Below, piece by piece: positions 11,215 through 23,852 of a DNA stretch of 64,000 nt (positions within the stretch are counted from its first letter, which is position 1; each line of letters starts with the position of its first letter). Made by a program: the position numbers and the translations under genes. This DNA comes from Paraphaeosphaeria minitans (lineage: Eukaryota; Ascomycota; Dothideomycetes; Pleosporales; Didymosphaeriaceae), in assembly GCA_015832175.1 (NCBI GenBank), contig WJXW01000013.1, forward strand, positions 1 through 64,000, written 5' to 3'. The notes below the pieces were generated by a model, which ran no database searches, was not told the DNA's origin, and saw nothing but the letters and a program-made list of their open reading frames with translations.

Positions 11215-14200
11215 CTAATTCTTCTCTTTAAGTTTTATAATAACTCTTATAGCTACTACTATTGCATTACTAAGAAATTTGCCCTAGATACGTTTATAAT
11301 GGCGCTGTCTAAGCTATATCTAGTACACCTGGCACAAAACCTCGCACTTGCCCTAGAACCTGCACTACTAAATAATCTTAAGCCTATCTGCAATCCCTGT
11401 TACTGCCCTAGCTATAGGAATTATAATATTTAGCTACTAGTATAAGTTCGCAACGTCCTACCCTATCACGTACTACTTCTAGCTCACCTAGCACCTTTAA
11501 TAGCTATAGTAGTTCCTAGCGTCGCACACCCCTCGCTAGAACTTGTCCATGTCCCTCCTTATTATTATGGGCTGCGCTGTGCACAGTATTATTCTATGCT
11601 CTTACTAGCCTACCCACCCTAGCACCTAGTATATCGTACACCTAGCCTATAGCTTGTCTATACTTACCTCCACCTCTTGCCACTTACTTACTGTGAGCGA
11701 CTAGGCCTACTACTACTTAATCTAGCCCTTACTACATTAATTACACCTAGCTAAGTCTATATTACTACACACTACCTACTACCTATCTATATACTTACTT
11801 ATTTTCCTGCGCTAGCAGCTTTTGCTCTTAATAAACATACCTATTACGCATATATTTACTAACGTTTTACCCTTTTAGATTTACCTCTCTACCTCACCTA
11901 GCTTAATAATAATAACCAAGTCCACCACCTTGCTGCTACGCCCTACACACCTACTCTCCTAGTAGTAGTTAATTATGCTCTATAGTATACCTACGTGTAA
12001 GACGAATATAATACTAGGAAAGTTAACCCTAGTACTAAGCGCTAATATTACTATAATAAGCCTACCTTTATCTAGCTAGCTAGTAAGGATCTTAGTTTAA
12101 TCTAACTCGCTAGCGTAGTAGTGCTTATAGCCTAGCGCCCCTGCCAGCACTTTATATGTAGTCCTACTATAGCAGTAGATAATGCCTTTCTAGCCACCCT
12201 ATAGCTATTCCTACTACTATTAATATATAGCTAGTGCTGCCTCTATGGCCTTACCTCACCTACACTATAACACGTAATACTAGATATTAGGCCGCACTAT
12301 ACTAGCCTAGATATAGGTGGTAGCTTAAATTAACATGCTTCTACCTAACACCCCCTCTAGTATAGGCAGTAGCGTCGCTGTTAGTAGTATAATTAGGTAT
12401 GTAAGTACACGTAGATTCTATAGCTTCGCTAGCTTTAGCCACTAATAGCTAGAGGTAATAATAAGATGGCACTTATTAATTACTACCTACTATAGCTACT
12501 TCTTATCCTTTAGCGAGCTAGCATATTTTAGGAACCCTACGCCGCCAGTAATATTAGTACTAACTAGTATAATAGAGGCTAGATTTATTTTATAGTTAAC
12601 TTATTTCACGCAGTTAATACCGCGCGCGTAGATATATGTTACTAGGTTCTTAATTAGTGTGCGGAATAGCACTATAACTATAGTTACGCTAGTATAGTTA
12701 AGGTAGGCTAGCACTATAAATAGTAGACTCTTGCCTCCACCTATAGGGAGCACAACTACTAGCGGTGTCTAACTATTTACTATAGTAAATATGGCCTATT
12801 CCTACTTGTCTAACTTAAATAATATAGTAGCCTAGCCAAGTGCCTACTACATCGCTCTAGACATCGCACTTATAGTAACACCCCCTAGTTTAGTTTTCTT
12901 CTATAGTATAACTATAGTAAGATTATCTCTTCCTTTGTCTTAACTATCTCCTTCTTCTTCCTATTGCCGCTTCTTAGCTGCACTAGGTCGTACCTTGTGC
13001 CTATCTATACCTAGAAACTTGTGCTAGCGCTAACTAAGTGGCTAGAAGGTCTTAATTAAACGCATACTAAGATACTTTACAATATTAATAGGCACGCTGT
13101 AGTTAGCTAGGCTAATTTTAGTTATCTACGCACTCTATAGCTCTAATAGGCTCTTACTATTCTTATTAACCTTAGGCTCTTTAATCTTACCTACCTTATC
13201 TTAGTAACTCTACCTAAATATAGCCCTAACCACCTCCCGCCTAATCCCTACTACTGTGTGTTAGTAGTTAAGTATATTTAGCACTACTCTTAGGTGCTTA
13301 CCTATCTCGCGCTTTAGCACCTACGTTAGGTAATCTGTGTGCCACAGACCCTACTTATTAGCCTATAGGTAGTTAGTAAAGCTGCCGCCTAGCACCTTTA
13401 TAGTTAGGTACTCTTTAAACAGCTGCACGTACGCTAGGTATATAATAAGCACCTATAAGAGCTGTAAGGGTAGGAACCTTAGAATAACCTTAGGCTTATT
13501 AAACTGCGACTGCAACTTATAGTAATAGACTACTATTATAATCTGTCTATCTATTACAAAGAGATTGCGGTTCTATAGTGCTCTATTATAGAACTATATT
13601 AACGTAATCTTAGTGCCCTAACCTAGTATTCCCTTATTAATGTAGAGATTAGTAAGCTCTAGCTCCTTAAAGCACTTAACACTGCGTAAGTATAGCTTTA
13701 CGCGTATAACGTTCCAAGTCCTATCTCTAGAGTAGAGTTTCTAACCCTACTTGTTCTGTATTATCTATTTAAGCATCTATTATAAGCTATTCTCTAGGCT
13801 ATTGTTCCTATATGTAATAAAGGACATACTGCGTTGTGTACACACGATATTGTCCTAAATTAGGTTAAGCTAGATTAGAAAACGCTAACTAGGACTATAG
13901 ACCTAGAGCAGCTTACCCTAGAGTAGGTTCTCTAGCTTAGTTAATAGTTCTTAGGCTATTAGCTAGAAATAGTGTATAATAATAGGTCTACTATTAAGGT
14001 AGAAGATCTTCTTATCCTCTAACTAGAAGGCGTTGCCTATATTACTAGTATTTATGCTAATAAACTTGCTATAGGCTAGTAGACTAAGTAGCTGGCTTAT
14101 TAGGCTAAAGGACCTGTCTGCTAGGAAGCGCTTTCTTAGGTTAAAATAGTAGTTACGTTCTACTAAGCCCTGCTGTTCCTATTACGTGGGCGGAAGTAGG

Positions 14201-15639
14201 TGTTTAACACTAATTACCTAAACGCAGTACACTATCCTAGCTACTAGATATAAATAGTTCTTTGTAGTGCGCAGTTAACGTGTCTCTAAATTAAACCTAA
14301 GTATAGTAGTAAAGTGAACAAGCCTACTCTTAAATAGACTATAGATATAGGTTGTTATAATAAACGTACTAAGTATCTAGCGCACTAGGATAATATAGCT
14401 AGCTTTGTTATTACTGTCTAGGGCCTCCTAGAGTATAGTAGCTAGCAGCTTTTAGTCCTCTTTCTATAGGAACATCTCCCGCGCGTCCTTTATAGGATTA
14501 ACTTTAACTTAGCGACTTATATAGGCCTTAGGCGGGCTCTTATTACTGTAGTTGCTACTACTACTACTATTACTATCGCTGCTATTATTAGTGCTACTAC
14601 CCTTGCTACTCTCTATATTCTTGCTCTTCTTGTCCGCTTCTTTAGTAGTGATAATACGTAGGACATAGCATATAAATATTATAATATACCTAGCATAGTG
14701 CGCCTAGCTCTCTAGGTTCTATAGTTAGGCTATTAGCTGCTAGTAGATCTTGTTAGCCTACGCACTCTTTACCTATTATTAGGTCTTACGTGGTAGCGAG
14801 GACAGCCCTTAAACACTTTACTCTACTAGCTGCTCTATAGCCTACGCGGCCTTCTATAGCTTAGGCTTATTCTAGCGCGGCAGCCAGATCGCGTAGGTAA
14901 GGTACACGTAGTTATAGTTTATAAAGTGCTCTAGCTACTCTATAAACTTCTACTAGCCTGTCTTATCTGTTTTTATAACTTCTACATCTATTACCTACTC
15001 TTACTGCTTCCTCTCCTCCTACGTTTATACGTACTCTACTAGAATGTCTTCTACCTCTTCTTTATGTGCCCTAGCGTCTGCTCTACTATCTGCTATATTA
15101 GGGACATAAACTACAAAGTACTGCTGCTGTCCTAAAGCGGGGAAGAAAGACTATATCTTTACCTTCTAGTAGAGTATATTTAATCCTGTCTTAAACGCTA
15201 ACCTATAACTATTATAATATAATTATATCTAGCCTTTATTTCGCGTAAGATAGCTGTATACTAGCTACTTATATTAGAAGCTGTCTAATAGTGCTCCTAG
15301 GACCTAAATTAGTAGTCTGCTAGCGTCTAGTAGCGTAACGCTGCCTAGCCCTTATCTTCTTAAAAGAGCGCAGCTTTTAATAAATTTCCTCTATTTATTA
15401 ACTAGTACACTATGCTTTTAATAGAGATATATATTAAGATTTTCTATACTAGCTTTGTGCTCACTGTAGTAAAGCACGCTATACTCTTTAATAAAATAAA
15501 TATACTTTTGTATATTAGCTTACGCTAAGTTTTCTCCTACTAGTTGCTGTTACTGCTAAGAGTTCTATTAATGTAGTGATGTTAGTACTCTGTTAGCTAG
15601 ACTTAACACAGAAGCTTAAGTGTCCTAGCAGAACTCTAT
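11215..15639 (-). pseudogene. RIP-mutated full-length TLH copy 3
   Basis: Matches the intact TLH (1681-6102) end to end, with a length of 4425 versus 4422 bases. The changes are overwhelmingly CpA to TpA and TpG to TpA. In-frame stops are frequent and the start codon equivalent is ATA (15637-15639). Domain boundaries of the intact protein can be traced, but the catalytic motifs are degraded and no long frame survives. It was therefore a complete gene when duplicated and was inactivated by point mutation rather than deletion. Confidence 0.94.
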
Positions 15640-15904
15640 TGCGAATTAGTAGTAAAAAGTAATAGCTAAACCCTACGCTACTACTATCCTATTTTGTAAA
15701 TAAGAGATAGTAGACTAGTATAAGAGGTTACGTTAAGATGAATTAGAATAAGAAAGAAATAGAAATAGCTAGGGAATAGGATTATTTCTGCCCCTAGTCT
15801 AACGCGTTTCTGGTATTAAATCCTACCTAATTTGTTAACTCTAACCCTAACGCTAAGCCAATCTTAGCGCGTCTATAACCACCAACGCCTCTTCCTCTTG
15901 GATA
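15640..15904. repeat. TLH 5' flank, unit 3, with telomere-like motif
   Basis: Third copy of the flank found at 6103-6365. The telomere-like motif CTAACCCTAACGCTAA is at 15841-15856 and the terminal CCTCTTCCTCTTGG ends at 15904. After this point homology to the subtelomeric units stops, which marks the inner edge of the array. Confidence 0.85.
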
Positions 15905-18626
15905 GGACTAGCTACCCTCTTAGATTTAACAATTATAAACACCTGTAAGTAGTTCCGCCTAGGCACAAAAGGTTTAGGTATTATTACGTAGATAGTAGGC
16001 TAATACCTTTAGTAGTATTAATAGCTACAGATAAGAAGAGATAGTAGGAATAAAAGTTAGTATACATTTATTTATCTACTATATCTAGATATAGAGTCGC
16101 GAGCCGCTTAATTAAAGTGGCATAGTGTAGTTACATAGTGTACTAATATAGTTCTAGACAGCATTTAATAGTAGATAATAGGACTTACTTAGGCTTAGCG
16201 ACGAATATACTATAATTACTGTTAGGTACTATTTAGATTAGTAGGGGAGAAAGGAAAAGGGACTAAAGACCCTTAAGGGGGTTATCTAGCCCCTAGCCTT
16301 TATAACATTAATAGGTTAAGTTAGCGTATCTAGTATTACACTCTTATAATTGTAAAAGTAGTTTTTATCTAATCTATTATTAGAGGCGTAGATTAAGGGC
16401 CTAGGTAATATGTCTATAGGCGTAATATTATTATTATTTAGGTAGAGTTCTACTAATAATAAATTAATATCTAAGTTAACCTATAGTAAGAAATTAACTA
16501 AATCCATTAGTAGTAAGTCTTATATAGTAACTCCTATAGAGGAAGCTGTAACTGCTAGACTAGAAACACTAGGTAGAGGATCTAAATATCCTATAAGGTA
16601 TTTATTTATAGTACTAGAGCGGGTATTACGAAAGAGATACTTAAGATCTACTATAAGGTTATTTAGATTAGTGAGGGCTAGTCTATTAACATCTAGTATT
16701 AGTAGGTTTTCGTTTAGTTATTCTAATACTAGAATAACTCTAGAAGACATTATTAGCTACCTATAAATAGTATACTGCGTAGCTAGTAAGCCAGTCTCTA
16801 GTTTATTATATTAAAGGTGTACTAAGCAATGCTTAATATCCTAAGTTTACGCCCTATTAGTTAATATTAGTTGTGCTACTATGCTTATAGTAGGTATAAG
16901 TAAAGGTATAGGTGTAGGCAATTATTACGTTAAACTTAGTATAATTAGCTAAGTCTTTAGCTAAGGTGCAACTTAAGAGGTAGTTACTAGTAATAGGTAT
17001 ATAATTAGGAGGGTTTTATTACTACTAAGTGTAGAATGCAATACCTTACTAATAAATATTAGTTTTAAAATAGTTTAGTAAATAGAGATAAATAGCTTAT
17101 TTTATCCTAATATTAGAAGTGCTATTAAAGGCCTAGAAGGCCTTATAAACTTTATTTAACTTCGCCTTTAACGCCTTTTACTAAGCTAGTTGCTCTTCTA
17201 GTATAAAGTTAAGTTTTAGTGGCATAGTGTTAGTAGTATAATACCCTAGTTAGGGATATTACAAAAAATAATAATAAAGGTATATAGAGAGGAGCTAGTG
17301 CGCAGAGATAGGCAAAAATTTAGAGTAAGTGCTATCTATAAAATAGTAGCCCTATAAGCCCTATAGCTCTAAGTGGCTAGCGCCTAGTAGCACTATCTAT
17401 AAAATAGGTAGTCTTATAAGCCCTATAGCTCTAAGTAGCTAGCGCCTAGTAGCGCTATCTATAAAATAGGTAGCCCTATAAGCCCTATAGCTCTAAGTGG
17501 CTAGCGTCTGTCTATACGTCCTTAGAAATTAGTAGCCCTATAAGCCCTATAGCTCTAAGTGGCCAGCGCCTATTTGTGCTATCTAAGAAATTAACAGCCC
17601 TATAAGCCCTATAGCTCTAAGTGGCCAGCTAAATATTAGTATAAATGCCGCCATTGCAGCAGCCTATTTGTTATAAGTAATAAGGGGCTTAAAGCCCCCT
17701 ATTTTCTCTATATTAAGCTAAGTTGCAAGTAAGACTAAGGCTGTAACGTATACTACTAAGCCTAGATACTAAGGGCTAGTAGTAGGCACCTAGGTTACCA
17801 CACTTATAGGTGTACTAATATAAGCTATAACACACTAGTAGTTAGCTAGCTCTAAGTTAAATTGCTTTTAGTAATAAGCTAGCTTTAGACCTACTACCTT
17901 TATATACTTATCTATCTTACGCTGCCCGCCTAGGGTCTCTATAACTATAATATAGTAGTAGTTATAAAGGGCGTATAGGCGATTAAGGCGCCTATTTATC
18001 GCCTTTAGCACCTATAAGTATTAGCTAAAGCGTATATATAACGTGGGACTCTAGATATACTAAGTCGCACCCTCTGTAATTGCTTTTAACATAATAGTTA
18101 TAGCGCTTATTATTATCTTTTATATAGTCTTTAGAAAGTTTACTAAGTTCTACGCGTAGCGTATATAAGTTATAAGCACTATATTATAGTCTACGCGCTT
18201 AGCATCTCTACTAAATATAAAGATAGCAGTATTGCAGAGATTAGACTTCTTAATATATTTAGGTACTAGGTAGTACAGTATCTTAGGTAATTAAGGGGTT
18301 TATTTAAAGATTAAGCGCTCTATTTACACTAAAAATAAGCTATCTATATATTATATAGGTGGAGAGCACACGAAGATTAAAACAATATTAACACTATATA
18401 GCCCTACTGCTCTATATTATAAAAGGCTATAGTAAATAGAAGGTGTAGGAGCCTTATAATAAATAACACGCGTAATGTGTTTACAACACACACTATTCAT
18501 TTACAACGCGCTATTATAGCGTATATCATGTACACCCCTATAGACACTCTTTTTTTTTTCTATAAGGTAAGGTTTTTATTAAGACTATAGTATACTGCAA
18601 AGGACCGCAGCTAGAGGGGGAGGTTC
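15905..18626. other. RIP-mutated DNA, probably interior of an LTR element
   Basis: About 2.7 kb of TpA-rich DNA with no open frame and no domain I can recognise. It contains a 62-bp minisatellite (17348-17640). It ends in a purine tract (around AGAGGGGGAGG, 18612-18623) just before an LTR at 18627. That arrangement fits the 3' interior of a plus-strand LTR element whose left end is missing, but no coding evidence backs this. Confidence 0.4.
17348..17640. repeat. 62-bp minisatellite, five copies
   Basis: Five imperfect units start at 17348, 17410, 17472, 17534 and 17596, an exact 62-bp spacing. Each contains AGCCCTATAAGCCCTATAGC followed by TCTAAGTGGCTAGCG. The core itself holds a CCCTATA duplication. 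The last units keep CCAGC where earlier ones have CTAGC, so RIP affected the units unevenly. Confidence 0.9.
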
Positions 18627-18842
18627 TGTAATAAGTAGATTATAATATTGTTATGGTGTTATAGTATCTAGCGCCAAGGCCTTATAGAGGGTCTGTGCGC
18701 TAAGTAAGCTAGCTACGCAAAACCTACACTACGCGTTAACTTTACACAAGACAAGTATTATTCTATTAATATTACTAGAGTTATCCTTTTACTGTCCTTC
18801 CTAGTGTAAAGTAAGTACTATTGCCTATAACTAGACCTCACA
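18627..18842 (+). mobile_element. LTR (216 bp), probable 3' LTR of a decayed element
   Basis: Begins TGTAATAAG and ends CCTCACA. It matches, inverted, the 216-bp solo LTR at 51852-52067. A purine-rich tract lies just upstream, as expected before a 3' LTR. No target-site duplication flanks it, which fits an LTR whose partner was lost by truncation. It is more RIP-mutated than the 51852 copy. Confidence 0.75.
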
Positions 18843-18850
18843 CGCCTATC

Positions 18851-19954
18851 TAAGCTTAAAGTATTATTATAGTAGCGTCTATTACTTTTTCTTACTAGAG
18901 CTCCCTTTAAGTAGCCTAAGTAGCTTACTTATCTAAGAGCACTAAGTAATCACTAAGGGCCTAGAGCTAGGGTAGGAGGAACTAGTAGAGTAAAGGGAGT
19001 AGAAGGATCTTAGTAGGAGGATTAGGAGCTTTATTTAGTAGCTTTTATAGCCTTTACTACGCGTGCTTTAGCTAGGTTATTAGATATTTAAAAGAGTTAG
19101 TAAAGCTCTAAATAATAGAAAGAGCGTAAGGTAATAATTAGAAAAAAGAAAATACTATAAGGTAGTAGAATTTAAAGGCTTAAACTAGTAGGCTTAAATT
19201 AGATAGGAAGTTAAAGCGTTAAAAGTAAAAGATTAAAGAGAGAAGATTAAGCGCTAGCAAAGGGCTTATATACTCTACTACCTATCTAATTATTAAGCGC
19301 TAAATACGCTCCTTCTTTACTACTTATTTCTCTTACTACTACTCCTTCCTAATTAAAACGCGCCTACCTATTATACTTACTAGCTAGTAAGAGTGGGGAA
19401 ATTACCTTATAGTTAATAAGAAGTAAGCGAAAAGAGTAGCAGAATAAAAGCGTTTACGCTCTAGGCCTTTATACTATGCTTATAAGCTCCTTACCCACTA
19501 GAAGAAGAGATTCTGGACACAATTCATAATAGGATTTATAATTTAAAAGATAAACAGCGATTGTTTTACTATTACAATAAATAGGGGGTAATAGAATTAC
19601 TGTTCTTAAAATAAGGGGATTTAGAAGAATAATTCTTAATAGTTTTTTAATCTTTAAATAGCCTTTAGCTAGTTTTTTAAAGATCTTTAGGAAGGATTTA
19701 GACGATTAAAGATTACTTCTTAAAATAGGTAATCCGCTTTAAGCGATTACCCAGGGGGTGTATTAGAGTAAACACTTACTTCCGTAATTCTTTCTAGATC
19801 CACTAATTCATATCACGGGATTCTTACTAAGAGGCTCGATTCTTTTATATATAGTCTGCCCTTTCGGCATCCTTTCCTATAATTAGCTATTTGTATTCTT
19901 TACAACTCTGCTCCTAAATATCCTGTGATAGTTCGAGCCCTTTTTACCACAACA
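18851..19954 (+). mobile_element. Copia-1 3' fragment with 3' LTR
   Basis: Matches the last part of the complete Copia-1 element (about 34030-35379, without the solo LTR nested there). The fragment includes the region after pol, a hairpin with arms GGTAATCCGC and GCGATTACC, the polypurine tract AGGGGG and the LTR at 19759-19954. The 5' portion is absent and the fragment abuts the LTR at 18627-18842. Confidence 0.85.
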
Positions 19955-20342
19955 ATAGGCAACAGGTTAGCAGGTAGGATAATTAGGTAAGGGTGCCTAG
20001 CTAAGAATTAAGGAAATTATAGGCCTAGAAGGTAACTACTAATAAGGTTTTAAAAGGGTAGTAAGGTCGTAGGCTTAAGGGACTAAGCCTAGAAGAGAGG
20101 GAAGAAAATGTAGTGTAAAGGTTAGCCTATAATAGAGAGTTAAAGGAATATAGGGCTAATTAGCTGTCGTTTAAGATAGCTAACTAGGGAATAAATAAAT
20201 AAAAAGACAAGCACTAGATAGGACACAAAGAGACCTAATAGATAATTAGAGTAGTTAGATTTATATAATCTATTTTAGATAGGATAACTTAATTTATTCT
20301 TTTATATTCCTCACTTAAGGCAAACGCACCTATAACACTACA
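19955..20342 (+). mobile_element. 3' end of an LTR element: polypurine tract and 234-bp LTR
   Basis: The purine tract AGAAGAGAGGGAAGAAAA (20091-20108) lies immediately before an LTR that starts TGTAGTGT at 20109 and ends at 20342. The LTR matches the better-preserved solo LTR at 57373-57605. The ~150 bases before the tract are likely its interior and are cut by the Copia-1 fragment at 19954. No coding sequence remains. Confidence 0.72.
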
Positions 20343-20396
20343 CTACTACTACTATAGTTTCTACTACTACTACTACTACTACTACTACTATAGTTT

Positions 20397-20429
<33 letters not shown>

Positions 20430-20486
20430 TAGTTTCTACTACTACTACTACTACTACTATAGTTTCTACTACTACTACTACTATAA
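20338..20486. repeat. (CTA)n tract interrupted by TAGTTT
   Basis: Runs of CTA triplets (3 to 10) separated four times by the interruption TATAGTTT. The regular interruptions suggest a higher-order repeat, possibly CTG/CAG-like triplets turned into CTA/TAG by RIP. Confidence 0.85.
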
Positions 20487-20924
20487 AATCTACTTATAAG
20501 ACTCTTACTAGTAAGACTCCTACTAGTAAGACTCCTACTTATAAAAAGGGTTCTAGTAGAGTCCTATATAGCTAGAAGCGTATCTGTCACACCTTTATTA
20601 CTTATAATAAAAGACGAACGTAGTAAGGAGAGAAGAATAAACTTTTTATAGTAGAACTTTATACACTAGAGAAAACTTAGGGCTTATTTAGGACGGAAAT
20701 ACAGCATTGTAATTAGGCTAGAAGCCTACTTTTATAAGCGCTAATTGGCTCTTAAAATCTAACGTAATAACGTTTTAATAATTCTAAAGTAGATACAGCT
20801 AAATACACTACTACGCAGCCCCCTTTCTTTTATATATATAAGTAGGCTTAACTATTACTACCTAGTAATAAGAAAACTCTACCACCCTTCCCTTCCTACT
20901 ACTTTTAATAAAATATACCTCTAC
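20487..20924. repeat. RIP-type DNA with fragments of two dispersed repeats
   Basis: 20488-20590 matches 26942-27033 (repeat Y, containing CCTAGTAGAGTCCTATATAG-like sequence). 20605-20633 matches 56099-56131, and ~20640-20800 matches 56955-57095. No gene is visible. The last two matches lie ~0.8 kb apart near 56-57 kb but are adjacent here, so this copy may be an internally deleted form of a longer element. Confidence 0.6.
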
Positions 20925-22983
20925 TATCCATACAGTTTATCGTACAAATAGGACTAAGTAAAATAGGGGCCTACCTACCTGTAGGGACCCGCACAAGGAC
21001 TCACTACTTAGGTTAGCGCTAAGAGGCAGAGACTTTATAAGGCCCTACCTACCTATAAGGACCCGTATAAGGACCCCCTGCTTAGGTTAGCGCTAAGAGG
21101 TAGAGACTTTATAAGGTCCTTAGTGCCCCTTTGTATAATAGACTAGACGTAATTAATTAAACCTACTTCTTACCCTTTACACAATAGTATACTATTAACC
21201 CTTAAATATTTAATTATAGATTAAGCTAAACTAACACTAATTAGTAGTTAATTCTAATTAACTATAAACTAGTATAGTCTAAAGACAGAGCGCCCTATAA
21301 GCTAGATACGTAGACTCTATATTATTACTTTTACTAGAGATTAAATTTTAGATTATATAATAAGTAGAAACAAAGCGCGTATATCTGTAAAGAGTTGCAC
21401 GATCTAGTCTAAGCTATTCTATAGAAAAGAAAGGAAATAGTAAGTACATTTATAACTCTAAAAAACACGTTGCACGATTAAACTAGCAATAACTAAACGT
21501 AAACACGTCGCACAATTAAACCAGCGACATACTAATATAGTTTAGTCGCACAATTTAATAAGACAATAACATAGCACTAGGACTAGGAGACTTCCTAGAG
21601 AAATTTGTATAAGAAGGAATCGCATAATAAGCTACTTAAGAGGATAACTTAGAATAGCTTTAATAAGTAGAGGAAGTAATAAATATTAAGGCTATTACTT
21701 TAAGAGGAGAGATTGCACAAAAGTACTAGATAGATAGAGTAGATCTATATAGCTACCTACCCCCTTCTCTAAAATAGCTAAACACTTATATAGTGTATAT
21801 AATTGCGTAATATCGCGTAAGCAGCCTTAAAAGTAAAGAAGTAATTTTTTCTTTTACTAAAGATTTTAACAACTAGAAGGAGAAAAACTTTAATAAGATT
21901 AGTTATATAGTAAAAAGAGAGCTTATCGCTTTTCTTATCAAAGAAGGCTTTGTCGCTACTAATATTATAATAAAGAACACTTATGTAAAGAAACTCTTTA
22001 GACTATTATAGTTTAACTATAAGCTATAGACCCTTCGCATAATAATGCTGTAACTGTAACCTAAACTGCTTCGCACGATTCTAATAAAGCAACCTACACT
22101 ATTTTTAAGTATACATATATATATAGAGCACAGCTAGGGCCTATCCCTATACATGCGAGGATAGAGACACTATATATAGAGCCACACTAGTAGTAACAGC
22201 CTAAAACCTAGACTGCTTTTACCTAATAAACTACATTGTATAAAGAGGCTAGACACTCCTAGTCTTCTTAACAACTAGGAGATTATGCTTCTATCTAGCT
22301 AGACAATATTATCCTTAACTTTAAAGAAGAGCTAGAGGATAAAGACTATCGCACAAAAGAGGAGGAAGATAAATAAGACTAATAGGGTAATAAAGAAGAA
22401 GTATAAAAGGCTACCTTATACCTTACTTCTACTATATACCTTTATCGCACAACTAGGAGCGATCCTTCTATACCTACTTATTAAGACCTAGCGCTAAATA
22501 TTGCATCGCTTAACACCCTACTTTCTATTTACGCATAGAACATATGCCTAAAAAGAGCCTTATTATATAATGCGACTCTACTACTGTGTAAAGAGGTAGA
22601 GTAAGAACTAAGTAGGTTAGCTATTACTACTTATTTGCATAAGAGTAGGTATAAATAAGACTTTTACTGCATAGTAACACTGCACCTACTTTATAACCTA
22701 TTCTAATAGGGGAAGGCTAACTATATAGATAGAGAAGGATAGAAAAGTAAAAGTGTATAATAGATATAAGCTATCGCACAAAAGAAAAGTTAGTAGTGTT
22801 TATATAGTTTATTGTATAAATAGCACTAAGTAAAATAGGGGCCTACCTACCTATAGGGACCCGCACAAGGACCCACTACTTAGGTTAGCGCTAAGAGGTA
22901 GAGACTTTATAAGGCCCTACCTACCTATAAGAACCTACATAAGGACCCCCTGCTTAGGTCAGCGCTAAGAGGCAGAGACTTTA
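20925..22983. mobile_element. Small LTR element with direct terminal repeats, RIP-mutated
   Basis: The left LTR is 20925-21236 (312 bp, with an internal ~70-bp duplication starting GGGCCTACCTACC). The right LTR starts at 22797 and is cut at 22983 by insertion of the inverted Copia-1 copy. The interior is only ~1.56 kb, short for an autonomous element, and shows no recognisable gag or pol domain. A cleaner single-unit version of this LTR is the solo LTR at 34347-34584. A non-autonomous (TRIM/LARD-like) element is the simplest reading. Confidence 0.7.
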
Positions 22984-23852
22984 TGTTGTGGTAAAAAGGG
23001 CTCGAACTATTATAGGATATTCAGGAGCAGAGTTGTAAAGAATATAAAGAGCTGATTGTAGGAAAGGATGCTGAAAGGGCAGACTATATACAAAAGAAAT
23101 AAGCCTCTTAGTAAGAATCCCGTGATCTGAATTAGTAGATCTAGAAAGAATTACAAAAGTGAGTATTTTACTTTAACACACCCCCTAGGTAATTGCTTAA
23201 AGCGGATTACCTATTCTAAGAAGTAATCTGTAATTGTCTAAATCCTTCCTAAAGATCTTTAAAAAACTGTCTAAAGGCTGTTTAAAGATTAAAAAACTAT
23301 TAAGAATTATTCTTCTAAATCTCCTTATCTTAAGAACAGCGATTCTATTACCCCCTACTTGTTATAATAGTAAAACAATCACTATTTATCTTTTAAATCA
23401 CAAATCCTATTGTGAATTATGTCTAGAATCTCTTCTTCTAGTGGGTTAGGAGCTTATAAGCGTGGTATAAAGGCCTAGAGCGTAAACGCTTTTATTCTAC
23501 TGCTCTTTTCGCTCACTTCCTATTAACTGTGAGGTAATTTCCCCGCTCTTACTAGCTAGCAAGTACAATAGGCAGGCGTGTTTTAATTAGGAAGGAGTAG
23601 TAGTAAGAGAAATAAGTAGTAAGGAAGGAGCGTATTTAGCGCTTAATAATTAGATAGGCGGTAGAGTATATAAGCCCTTTACTAGCGCTTAATCTTCTCT
23701 TTTTAATCCTTTACTTTTAACGCTTTAACCTCCTATCTAATTTAAGCCTACTAGTTTAAGCCTTTAAATCCTACTACCTTATAGTAGGTTATCTTCTTCT
23801 AATTATTACCTTACGCTCTTTCTATTATTTAGAGCTTTACTAACTCTTTTAG

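Noticed and set aside
16000..18600. Possible pol domains in the TpA-rich block
   Set aside because: No RT, integrase or transposase motif could be read in any frame even when TAA/TAG were treated as Gln/Trp codons.
23234..23449. 71-codon frame, nearly identical to one at 34914-35129 on the other strand
   Set aside because: Both lie at the same place in two copies of Copia-1 between the antisense region and the LTR. The conservation reflects element copying, and the product is a low-complexity Lys/Leu/Ile string.
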